DNA of 64,000 bases from Cliona cf. orientalis (taxonomy: Eukaryota > Porifera > Demospongiae > Clionaida > Clionaidae). The translations under genes and the position numbers were made by a program. The notes below the pieces were generated by a model that was not told the DNA's origin, did not search any database, and was given only the letters and a program-made list of their open reading frames with translations. Of the stretch, positions 35,577 to 44,996 are shown in pieces. Location: the NCBI GenBank assembly GCA_963930775.1, contig OZ005692.1, forward strand, positions 4,822,135-4,886,134, given 5' to 3'. Numbering within the stretch: the first letter of the stretch is position 1; each line of letters begins with the position of its first letter.

Positions 35577-35808
35577 CTTTAGCAGCGATTCAACACTTCG
35601 TTTCAGATATGGTTCACACATTCACTTTGCTGTACGCGTTGCGATCGCGATCGCGATGCGCATGTACGTGCACACACCGTAGCCACGCCCACAATAGTAC
35701 TAATTTTCATGAGGAAAATTTTCGTGATCAGAAGGCAAATCACGAAATTCACGAAAATATTGTGCCACGTGGTGTGCGTTATTCAGAAAATTTCTCAAAA
35801 TTGGAGTA
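35577..35808. repeat. Right terminal array and Repeat A remnant
   Basis: From about 35700 the CGTGA-type array of the two-gene element is seen. From about 35778 the sequence TGGTGTGCGTTATTCAGAAA continues into TTGGAGTA, a Repeat A segment that is cut by the TA-targeting element at 35809. Confidence 0.65.
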
Positions 35809-36407
35809 CCGTAGTCTCCCGGGTAAGCGCCCATGGGCGCTCTACCATAACTCGCTGATTTCACCATACTGGGCACTTACCCGGTGTACTGGGCGCTTAC
35901 CATGTGCAAAAATCGAAATAGGCGGGGCCAATTTTGTGTGCGTGGCAGTAAGCTAGACTCGTGGTAAGCGCTCTATATATAGAGCGCATGCATGGAACGC
36001 TTGAAGCGACTGCATGTACCATGAGATGCATAAAAAGAGAAAAGTTTAAACTACACAAGCTGCCAGAGAAAGTTAGCTAGTCATCTGAATCAGAGAAGGG
36101 ATCGAGATCGTCGACATCGTCATCTTCGCCAGCACCCTCCTGACTCTGATCGCCGTCCTCGAGATCCCTCGGGATTTCTTCTCGACGATGATGAAATGAT
36201 CTTCGGACCCATCGACTGCGCTGGAGTTTGATATTGCTATGTATTTGATATTCCTATGTAGAGGCAGTAATCTTGTAAACTTTTCTTGATGGGCGCTTGC
36301 CATGTTGATCTAGGTGCAGTGGCCTACCTGGGCGCTTACTATTCGACTGGGCAAAACAGTTATCTGGGCGCTTAACCGGGAGTGGGCGCTTACCCGGGAG
36401 ACTACGG
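35809..36407. mobile_element. TA-targeting MITE, 599 bp, with subterminal GGGCGCTTAC repeats
   Basis: The ends CCGTAGTCTCCCGGGTAAGC and GCTTACCCGGGAGACTACGG are inverted repeats and each is flanked by TA (35807-35808 and 36408-36409). Removing the element rejoins TTGGAGTA to TAGGTTG, the sequence seen in uninterrupted Repeat A copies, so the insertion is proven by empty sites. At least five GGGCGCTTAC-like motifs cluster near the two ends and probably bind transposase. A second copy in opposite orientation lies in the palindrome (46613-48539). No transposase is encoded. Confidence 0.9.
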
Positions 36408-36878
36408 TATAGGTTGTTCGCTTGCTTTGTGTGGCTCTACTGTGCATCCTAGGTGTGTATGTGGTTTTCTGGACAATTTTTTTCTGCTTAGTATGCACGT
36501 TAGCTTGAAAAGAAAAAAAGAATAGGGAAGAAATTCATGGGGGATTTGGGAGTACTTGGGGGGACAATTTTTACATGGGCACGCAGAATGGGTCGAAACT
36601 AGACCAGACGGATTTTTGATTCACACCTTGTAAATTATGGCCCTTTGAAGTTACCCATATGTTTGTGTAGGAAGCCATTCATTTTCAATGTTTTCCGCCC
36701 ACGCGCTACGTGAGGGGCGGGGCCGAGCGCGTACATCAACGTGACGACCATTACCCACTTTGATCAAAATTGATGTATAGGCTGCCTGCTTGCATTGTAT
36801 GATTATACTATGCATCCAGCTCAACTATGTGGTGATCTTCAGACAACTTTTTTCTGCTTAGTGTGTGGTCTCCTTGTT

Positions 36879-37511
36879 ACAACCTAAGATAAAAGAATAT
36901 GTGAGCGTGTAATGTAATGTAATGTAATGTAATGTAATGTAATGTAATGTAAATAATTCATTCGAAGCACAGGAAAAGGTATTGTGCAATAATTTTTATA
37001 TCAGCATGTAGAGTGGATCAAAAATAATAATTGAATCGTCTCAGATTTTTGATTTTCACTTTCAGTTTTGAAATACGAGTCGTAGTAGTTTCTGACCACT
37101 AAAGTATGCAGGAAATGACTACTGTCCAGATGGTGCAATGGTTAAGCTCAGTGTCTGCCAACCAGTGTCAAATGCGTGCACTGGTTCGAATCCCACCCGG
37201 AGCCAATTTTTTTTCCATCTTTTTTTCACTGCTAGTGATGCTGGGAAGGCAGTCTACATACACAAATAACATTCCATGGGTAATGCTCCTTATGTTGGAT
37301 CTAGACTGGGGGATGATTACATATACAAGCCCCAGATATACGTTGTGCATTAGTATTATGACATTATAGTGGGTATAGTAATCAATGTTTGCAAGTTGAG
37401 ATTTTCTGCCTTACCACATACCTGACCTATTGTAGCAGACATATATGATAGGAACTGGTGACATACCATTAACTAATTACTGGTTGATAAAATTCTTTTA
37501 TCTTAGGTTGT
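36879..37511 (+). mobile_element. Repeat B copy 1: inverted-repeat element with tRNA-like core
   Basis: ACAACCTAAGATAAAAGAA at the left faces TTCTTTTATCTTAGGTTGT at the right. Near the left end is a (TGTAA)n microsatellite (about 36908-36950). At 37124-37205 a tRNA-like stretch has TGGTGCAATGGTTAAG (A-box like) and GGTTCGAATCC (perfect B-box at 37183), followed by a T8 run as in RNA polymerase III terminators. The acceptor and T stems do not pair well, so it is not a functional tRNA. Confidence 0.75.
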
Positions 37512-37764
37512 GGTTTAGCTTGTTACACACTAAGTAGAAAAAAAGAAAATATAATAATTCGTGGGGGAACTGGGAGCACCTGGGGAGATACTTTTTACAT
37601 GGGCACGCAGAATGGGTCGAAACTAGAGATTTGACCCTGGGGAATTTTGATTCATGTCTTAGAATTAAAGTTACGGCCCTTTAAAGTTTACCCATATGTT
37701 TGTACAGCGAAGCCATGTGTTTGCAATGTTTTGAGTCCCGGTGTGCGTTATTTAGAAAATCGCT

Positions 37765-38225
37765 AGTCCAGTACATGCATAGGCTACCATGCAGCTGGTA
37801 TTGTATCCAGAGACTTGCTGAATGGATGAGGAAGCAGTCACAACAGTAACTCTCCCGTTTTTGCTGAGAGGTAGGTGGGGTAATACAGCTATAGTTTTAC
37901 ATTTTGTATGTGTGGATCAGTGTGTGGGAAAATACATCTAATTGAGCTCTAGAAACATAACTAAAATTGTTTTGTGCTCCCCTAGCCTTGTGTGTGTGCT
38001 GTGGTGATCTTGAGTACTAGTACAAAGTAACGTGTTACAGTGACCACAGGTACTGAACCTCTTCCCCTAGCCTTGTGTGTGAGCTGTGGTGATCTTGAGT
38101 ACTAGTAGGAAGTAACGTATTGCAGCGGCCACTGGTACTGAACCTCAACACTGATCATATACTCTGTGTTTTCTAGGCTCTATTAGGAGCATAGATGGCC
38201 TTGTTTCCGATTGTATGGGCATCCA
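37765..38225. repeat. Insert with two tandem units of about 87 bp
   Basis: CCTAGCCTTGTGTGTG(T/A)GCTGTGGTGATCTTGAGTACTAGTA occurs at 37982 and again at 38069, with GAACCTC closing each unit. The remaining DNA is non-coding. The block interrupts a Repeat A unit. Confidence 0.65.
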
Positions 38226-38391
38226 CCTCAACTATGTGGTGGTTTCTGGACAATTTTTTTATAGTAATACTCGAGATGACTATAATATTACTATACTGTA
38301 GCGTGTGAATATTATATACATGCATGTTTCTAATTATGTGGAACTTTTTGTGCTTAGTGTGCATGGTAGGTCCTTAGATGATTTCCTTAGA

Positions 38392-38447
38392 TGATTTCCA
38401 GCAAGCTCTAACTGCGCCTGCAGCGCAGTTAGAGCGGGTGGAAATCA
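38392..38447. repeat. Strong hairpin
   Basis: GCTCTAACTGCGC (38405-38417) and GCGCAGTTAGAGC (38423-38435) pair perfectly over 13 bp with a 5-base loop. TGATTTCC and GGAAATCA extend the stem on the outside after small bulges. The surrounding region is otherwise AT-rich. Confidence 0.85.
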
Positions 38448-40397
38448 CCTGAGGTATTTGGTATTGTTACTATGGTATACCAATGCTAAATCGTACAGGC
38501 ACTATACATTGATTAAATTATTGTGGGCTAGGGTAGCTGTTTTGAACATGACTTGACTATCTCCGGGATGCTCTACTCTACTGAAGAATGGTTTTAGTGA
38601 CATTAGATGTTGTTACCATAGTAATATATACCAAATGTACATAAAGTATTGCAGTGTATGTATGTGCATGGTAAACAATCAATGTAAAGTAAGCCTAAGT
38701 GCATATTAATTTGTGCGAACATATACAATGCAGGTATGTATACTTATGTGCCGCAGTTTTTTTTTTTCTGCTTAGTGTGCACAGTAGCTTGAAAAAAAAA
38801 GATTTAAATAATTAATTAATGTTTGGGGGGTTTGGGAGCACTTGGGGAGATAATTCTTACATGGGCACGCAGAGTGGGTCAAAATTAGAGACTTGACCCT
38901 GGGGAACTTTGATTCACGCCTTATAATTAAAGTTAAGGCCCTTTGAAGTTACCCCATATGTTTGTATAGGAAGCCATGCACTTGCAATGATTTCCGCCCA
39001 TGCGCTACGTGAGGGGCGGGGCTACCCGCGCACATCAACGTGATGACCATTACCCACTTTGGTCAAAATTGATGTATAGGCTGCCTGCTTGCATTGTATG
39101 GCTCTACCGTAGTATGCATCCAGCTCGACTATGTGGTGGTTTTCGGACAATCTTTTTCTGCTTAGTATTCTGGTCTCCTTGTTACACACTAAGTAGAAAA
39201 AAATAAAGATTTTAATTATTGGGACTCTGGGGAGTGGTTGAGACCGTAAGTCTTATATGGGCATGCAGAATGCCGGGGGCTCAAATTACGAACTTTGATC
39301 GAGACACTTTTTTTTATTCATGCCCTATTATTGAAGTTATGGCTCTTTGAAGTTTGTATAGGAAGCCATTCACTTGCAATGTTTGCCAAAAAAATTTTTA
39401 CGGGCAAACGGTATAAATTTTACGGGCGCGCGGGGTACGTTGACGACCCTTTACCGAACATTGTGCTTATTGCTGTTTGGGTGCCTGCTTGCATTGTATG
39501 GCTCTACTATGCATCCAGCTCGACTGTGTGGTGGTTTTCGGACCATTTTTTTTCACTTAGTGTGTGGTCCCCTTGTTACACACTCTAAGTAGAAAAAAAA
39601 AATTAATGTAATGAAATGTTTGAGACTCTGGGAAAACATTCACAACAAACTATTGATATGAGCATGCAGAAGGGGTCAAAACTAGAAGTTCCTAGGAAGC
39701 GGAATTTTGATTCACGCTTTAGTTATGGCCCTTCGAACTTTACCCATATGTTTGTATAGGGAAGCCATGCATGCGTTTGCAATGTTTTCCACCCACGCGC
39801 TACGTGAAAAACGGGGAATACCTGTGGTGTGCGTCATTTAGAAAAATATCAAAATTGGAGTATAGGTTGTTTTCTTGCTTTGTATGGCTCTACTGTGCAT
39901 CCTAGGTGTATTATGTGGTTTTCTGGACAATTTTTTTCTGCTTAGTGTGCAGAGTAGCTTGTTACACACTAAATAGAAAAAAAGCATATTTAAATAATTA
40001 AAAAATCTAATTCATGGGGGGATTGGGAGCACTTGGGGGGGGGGGGTTACATGAGCATGCAGAATGGGTCAAAACTAGAGATTTGACCGGACAGATTTTT
40101 GATTCACACCTTACAATTAAAGTTATGGCCCTTTGAAGTTTTCCCATGTTTGTATAGGAAGCCATGCGTTTGCAATGTTTTCCGCCCACGCGCTACGTGA
40201 GGGGCGGGGCCACGCGCATACATTAAAGTGACGACCATTACTTACTTTGATCAAAATTGATGTATAGGCTGCCTGCTTGCATTGTGTGGCTCTACTATGC
40301 ATCCAGCTCAACTATGTGGCCGTTTTCGAACAATTTTTTTTTTCTGTTTAGTGTTCTGGTCTCCTTGTTACACACTAAATTACACACTAAGTAATTA

Positions 40398-41084
40398 CAA
40401 CCTAAGATAAAAGAATATGTGAGCGTGTAATGTAATGTTACAACCTAAGATAAAAGAATATGTGAGCGTGTAATGTAATGTAATAAATGTAATGTAATGT
40501 AATGTAATGTAATGTAATGTAAATAATTCATTCGAAGCACAGGAAAAGGTATTGTGCAATAATTTTTATATCAGTATGTAGAGTGGATCAAAAATAAAAA
40601 TTGAATCGTCTCAGATTTTTGATTTTCACTTTCAGTTTTGAAATACGAGTCGTAGTAGTTTCTGACCACTAAAGTATGAAGGAAATGACTACTGTCCAGA
40701 TGGTGCAATGGTTAAGCTCAGTGTCTGCCAAAGAGTGTCAAATGCGTGCACTGGTTCGAATCCTACCCGGGGCCAAATTTTTTCCATCTTTTTTTTTCAC
40801 TGCCAGTGATGCTGGGAAGGCAGTCTACATACACCAACAACATTCCATGGGCGATGCTCCTTACGTTGGATCTAGACTGGGGGATGATTACATAATATAC
40901 AAGCCCCAAATCACTCTCAGATATACGTTATATTATAGTGGGCATAGTAATCAATGTTTGCAACTTGAAATTTTCTGCCTTACCACGTATCTGACCTATT
41001 GTAGCAAACATGTATGATTGGAAATGGTGACATACCGTTAACTAAATACTGCTTGATAAATTCTTTTATCTTAGGTTGTGGTTT
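40398..41084 (+). mobile_element. Repeat B copy 2
   Basis: The layout matches copy 1, but the left end ACAACCTAAGATAAAAGAATATGTGAG is duplicated (about 40405 and 40440). The tRNA-like core lies at about 40694-40775 with B-box GGTTCGAATCC at 40753 and a T-run after it. It ends TTCTTTTATCTTAGGTTGT near 41081. Confidence 0.75.
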
Positions 41085-41722
41085 AGCTTGTAATAAATGT
41101 AATATAATGTAATGTAATGTAAATAATTCATTCGAAGCACAGGAAAAGATATTGCGCAATAATTTTTATATCAGCATGTAGAGTGGATCAAAAATAATAA
41201 TTGAATCGTCTCAGATTTTTGATTTTCACTTTCAGTTTTGAAATATGGGTCCTAGTAGTTTCTGACCACTAAAGTATGCAGGAAATGACTATATACTGTC
41301 CAGATGGTGCAATGGTTAAGCTCAGTGCCTGCCAACCAGTGTCAAATGCGTGCACTGGTTCGAATCCCACCCGGGGCCAATTTTTTTTCCATCTTTTTTT
41401 TCACTGCCAGTGATGCTGGGAAGGCAGTCTACATACACGAATAACATTCCATGGGTGATGCTCCTTATGTTGGATCTAGACTGGGAGATGATTACATATA
41501 CAAGCCCCAAGTCACTCTCAAATACACAGATCTCAGATGTACGTTGTGCATTAGTATTATGACACTATAGTGGGTATAGTAATCAATGTTTGCAAGTTGA
41601 GATTTTCTGCCTTACCACATACCTGACCTATTGTAGCAGACATATATGATAGGAACTGCATGGTGACATACCATTAACTAATTACTGGTTGATAAATTCT
41701 TTTATCTTAGGTTGTGGTTTAG
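41085..41722 (+). mobile_element. Repeat B copy 3
   Basis: This copy follows copy 2 directly and lacks the left terminal repeat, beginning in the (TGTAA)n stretch. The tRNA-like core lies at about 41298-41377 with B-box GGTTCGAATCC at 41357 and a T-run after it. It ends at the usual ATCTTAGGTTGT near 41717. The head-to-tail join with copy 2 suggests slippage or recombination within the microsatellite. Confidence 0.7.
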
Positions 41723-42044
41723 CTTGAAAAAAAAGAAAGAAAATATTGTAATGTAATTAATTAAATAATGTTTGAGACTCTGGGAAGCCATTCATGACAA
41801 ACTATTCATATGAGCACGCAGAATGGCTCACACCTTGAAAATTCTTGGAAGCGGAATTTTGATTCACACCTTAGAATTAAAGTTACGGCACTTTGAAGTA
41901 TCCCCATATGTTTGTATAGGAAGCCATGTTTGCCCATAAAAAAATTACGGGCGCGCGGGGTACGTTGACGACCCTTTACCAAACATTGTATCACCTAAGT
42001 TTCTCACAATAGAGTAAGCTGTCATGCAGTGACTGATATATGCA
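41723..42044 (+). repeat. Truncated Repeat A copy
   Basis: The family landmarks GAAGCCATTCATGACAAACT, GCACGCAGAATGG and CCCCATATGTTTGTATAGGAAGCC are present to about 41990. After that the sequence is unrelated. No gene is seen. Confidence 0.65.
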
Positions 42045-42401
42045 TGGGCGGCGGAACCGGGGGGGGGGGGCGGGGGGGGGGGCCAGGGGGGCCATGGCCC
42101 CCACTTTTCAAGGCTGACACCCACTCTTGCCTTATGCTCAGCAAAAAAAAACAAAACTGAAACTTACCTGTCGGTACAAGCCTTCTGTCAGTTCTGAGTC
42201 AAAAATATGCTAGATTCATTGCTGCTCTCCTTGTCATGGACTGTTTTTGCCTGCCATTCATCGTTGCTTCTTCAACTTCGCCATGTTTCACGAACTCGTT
42301 TACCCTAGTTAGTGGACGTGGCTTAAATTTTTGCGCGTGCACTTCGCGCGCGAAATGTTACACTACCTTGGCCCCCTCACCTTCAAGATGCTTCCGCCAC
42401 C
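42045..42401. mobile_element. MITE with GGCGGAA-type ends and G-runs
   Basis: GGGCGGCGGAACC at the left faces CTTCCGCCACC at the right. Next to the left end are runs of 10-12 G. The interior is non-coding. The ends resemble GGTGGCGGA-type miniature elements; a target duplication could not be confirmed. Confidence 0.5.
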
Positions 42402-42524
42402 TATGATATGTATGCACAATCTAGATCCATGAATACCAACTCGCAGTCTGTGTAGCTACTTCTCTCTGTAGTGCGCTGCATGCATGATATCGATCGGCAC
42501 TCCAAGTTCATCGTTCTGCCTCTG

Positions 42525-42560
42525 TCTCTCCTTTTCTCTCAGTTGAGAGAGAAGGAGAGA
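42525..42560. repeat. Purine/pyrimidine hairpin
   Basis: TCTCTCCTTTTCTCTC faces GAGAGAGAAGGAGAGA across a 4-base loop. It lies about 75 bp outside the left arm of the large palindrome. Confidence 0.8.
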
Positions 42561-42869
42561 TAGCTATATAGCTACCTGCAGAGATAGCTATGCACCTGCA
42601 GTTGCTCTATTTGAGATTTTTTTTTTTTGCTGCATTTTTTCATCCCTGGGAAGTATCTTGGCTTGATATTGCATAAAGTTAACAGTCTATGTAATAAAGA
42701 ATAATATGAATTTTGTGGCTTTATGCTATAATTTATTACCTGTAGGTAATATATTTCCTCCTCCATTGCTGCAAACTCATCAAGTTTTTCTTTATTCTTT
42801 TCCTTCAAAGCCATTGCTGTCATCATCTGTCTCTCAGCATATTGACTGTTGCCAGTTTATCAAGGTTCT

Positions 42870-43195
42870 TCAATGTGCTATTGAGTCTGTTGGATCTACC
42901 ACTTCTCCAGGATAGAAGTCTGGACTCGAAGCTAGGGCTCATGTTCAAGTTGGTGCACAAACTCTGTTTCTTCCCAGAAACTCCTTGTCATTCCATTCCA
43001 ACATCAGGAGCAGTAGAAACTCACACACTCTCCAGTTGTCAAGGCCTTTTGCTCGCACTAATGCCTATTTGCATCCTTCTTCCCTCACACTATGGCTAAC
43101 TGGAATCTATTGGACAATACTACTGTCACTGCTACATCATACAAGTCCTTTATGCAATATATTTGTACACATTTATTTAATCACCTGTAGTTTTA
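42870..43195 (+). mobile_element. LINE 3'-end remnant, left arm
   Basis: Read with two frame changes, it gives LGLMFKLVHKLCFFP, then LSRPFARTNAYL, then SFFPHTMANWN and a closing SYKSFMQYICTHLFNH. That is the order of the conserved C-terminus of LINE reverse transcriptase proteins. It is degenerate and dead. An exact mirror copy lies at 52725-53050. The opposite strand carries a lysine-rich frame (42740-42826) that I regard as chance or as part of an unknown exon. Confidence 0.6.
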
Positions 43196-44534
43196 ATTAT
43201 TCATTCCTAGGGTATACACATATGTATTAGTTTGTCAACTACCCATATTTGTATCCCATGCTTATGCATGAAGTATTATAAGCAAAAAAAAATGCCACCC
43301 ATCATTCTCTCCAACACTGTAACTATGGCTGTTCAGCTTAGGGTCTGTGAGATGGTTCATTTATATATAATATTATGCGGACAAGTCAGGTGTGCACAAG
43401 CTGAAGATTTCCATTATCAAAGTTAGGATCAGCATAGTTGTGCTACAAGAGGTCACCCAGAAATTTCTTTAAAATGCCACTTCAAGATTAGCATTATACG
43501 TTGTAACAAAATAAAATTTATATATTATAAAGCACGTCACTTCCTTTACAACAGTACTATGCTGTTAGCACCAATGGCAATATTGTAATATGGAATTTGC
43601 CTGGGATGCTTAGCTATTAGTACTCAGTCAGACTTAAAGCTGGAGGGAAATTGCTCATTATTGTAATAATTATGTATTGCCCTAACCACAGTGTGTGTAT
43701 GGCATAGCTACCGGGTATATTGCCCTGGCGGTAGCTTTGCATATGTAGGCTTTATAAAAATATTATACTACCGCTAAACCTTAGGAATTACTGACTACAC
43801 AAAAAATAATAGCTACCGTTTGATTTATAGTGTTTCATACATAGGAAGCGGCATGCAAAGTTCCTTAGTTTTCAAAGAACTACATTTATAGTAGTTGGAT
43901 TTCAGTTTGGTACATATACAAGCATTTTACACACTTTACAACTAATGTTTGGCTCAGGTACCAGGTTTCCTTTATGAAAGGTTTCATATTGAATTTTACC
44001 TTGTTGTGATATGAATGCATTCAGATTCCATTGGTGGCTTCCAGTCCAGTGTATACAGAATAAATATTGCTCTAAGTGAGTTCAAGAAAGTTCAACCTAT
44101 CCTTGTATCCTTTGCTAAAGAAGGTCAAATTTTTCAAGGTAGTAAAGGTAATCAGGCAGTGTTTATAATTATTTTAAATGACTGTATTCTTTTGTATACA
44201 GAAATTTTCCTACTCCATATCAATCTTGCAATGGCTATAGCAAAAAGTGTAAAGCATTCTAAGAGTAACTGCCTTTGATTTAGTCACACTTGTATAAACA
44301 CTACAAAGACTCCAGACAACCACTTAGTCTAATTCAGTTATAGTAGTTCTACGCTTTACACTTTTCACTTTTTGCTGTTGCAAGGAGTAGTAAATCTTCT
44401 GTAGCAGAGAGTCTCCTATTTGGTAGCTGCCAAACTAATAATTAAAGCAAGCCTTAATTATTACTACTAACGGCATTTGCAAGAACTTTATCACATAATT
44501 AACCTGCAGTCACTGGATAATTGTCTACTGTACA
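43196..44534. other. Non-coding arm interior upstream of the GIY-YIG-like gene
   Basis: The region is AT-rich with no recognised domain. A possible exon at about 44026-44139 (acceptor TTCAG, donor GGTAGTA) has no identifiable homology. An imperfect inverted pair, GCAAAAAGTGTAAAGC (44240) and GCTTTACACTTTTCACTTTTTGC (44353), lies 160-300 bp before the gene and could be regulatory. Confidence 0.4.
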
Positions 44535-44996
44535 ATGAAATTCGCCACTGTTATTATGATGGCTATTTGTGCAAACATTGTGCTGGAGCAAGCCAATGCA
44601 AGTTGTACCAATGTTGCTGGACACATTTATATCATACAAGAGAGGCAAACAACTGGAGCTGCTGGTATTTACTACAAGGTTGGTGGAGTGCAAGGAAACA
44701 GTGACGAAGTGGATAGGCGCCGAGGTCAACTTCAAACTGGTAACCCCCGTCAATTGGTTGTGAAGGAGAGATATGCAGTGAATAGCTGTCGTGATGGAGA
44801 AAGCGCAGCTCACAATGCTGCACGAGACTACAGAGTTAACTACGGTGGTGGCACAGAGTGGTACAGAGTGAACAGTGATCACTATAATGATTTCAAAAAC
44901 ATCATTGAAAATGCAGTTGAAGATGTACAGCGTGAAGAAGCTGACATGTTAGATGATAGTATTATTCAAAAGTTCATCTCAATACTTGTTGATTAA
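44535..44996 (+). CDS. Secreted GIY-YIG-like (T5orf172/MUG113-type) protein, left copy
   Basis: The product has 153 aa with a signal peptide, cleaved after about residue 22 (LEQANA-SC). The mature part resembles the T5orf172/MUG113 branch of the GIY-YIG nuclease fold. HIYII gives the GIY strand, YYKVGG gives YIG, an arginine lies in DRRRGQLQTGNP, the acidic residue in DGESAAH could be the metal-binding Glu, and EWYRV closes the fold. A single exon without introns runs from the first ATG, preceded by a stop-rich AT region. A signal peptide on a nuclease-fold domain is unusual and suggests an extracellular DNA-acting or defence protein; this function is inferred. An identical protein is encoded in the right arm at 50923-51384, in opposite orientation. 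Confidence 0.75.
   Translation: MKFATVIMMAICANIVLEQANASCTNVAGHIYIIQERQTTGAAGIYYKVGGVQGNSDEVDRRRGQLQTGNPRQLVVKERYAVNSCRDGESAAHNAARDYRVNYGGGTEWYRVNSDHYNDFKNIIENAVEDVQREEADMLDDSIIQKFISILVD

Larger units (their letters stand above)
32630..35775. mobile_element. Two-gene DNA transposon: HIRAN-Ulp protease plus pogo-like transposase
   Basis: Two convergent intact genes lie between matching arrays of TTTTCGTGA-type motifs. The left array, about 32634-32735, has AAATTTTCGTGG, AAATTTCGTGAA, GAAAATTTTCGTGAT and TTTCGTGATTGC. The right array, about 35700-35770, has the reverse complements TCACGAAATTCACGAAAATATT and AAAATTTTCGTGATC. Both ends abut Repeat A sequence in different orientation, so the target site could not be reconstructed and exact ends are uncertain. 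The arrays look like transposase-binding terminal or subterminal repeats. I infer that both genes belong to one element of about 3.1 kb. Confidence 0.65.
36408..40397 (+). repeat. Cluster of Repeat A elements, plus orientation
   Basis: Units of about 370-430 bp start with CACACTAAGTAGAAAAAAA and end with TTTTTTTCTGCTTAGTGTG, an inverted pair. Units are seen at about 36497-36862, 37525-38363 (interrupted by about 440 bp of other DNA), 38790-39165, 39184-39560, 39578-39952 and 39964-40360. Shared internal landmarks are ATGGGCACGCAGAATGGGTC, AAGTTACCCATATGTTTGT, CCGCCCACGCGCTACGTGAG and GCATCCAGCTC. Many adjoin head to tail. The DNA is non-coding; short frames are chance readings. Confidence 0.8.

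Noticed and set aside
37124-37205. Functional tRNA gene
   Set aside because: A and B boxes are present but the acceptor and T stems do not pair, and the unit occurs in repeated elements.
36900-41900. CRISPR-like array
   Set aside because: The repeats are hundreds of bases long with inverted ends and no uniform spacers; they are transposable elements in a eukaryotic genome.
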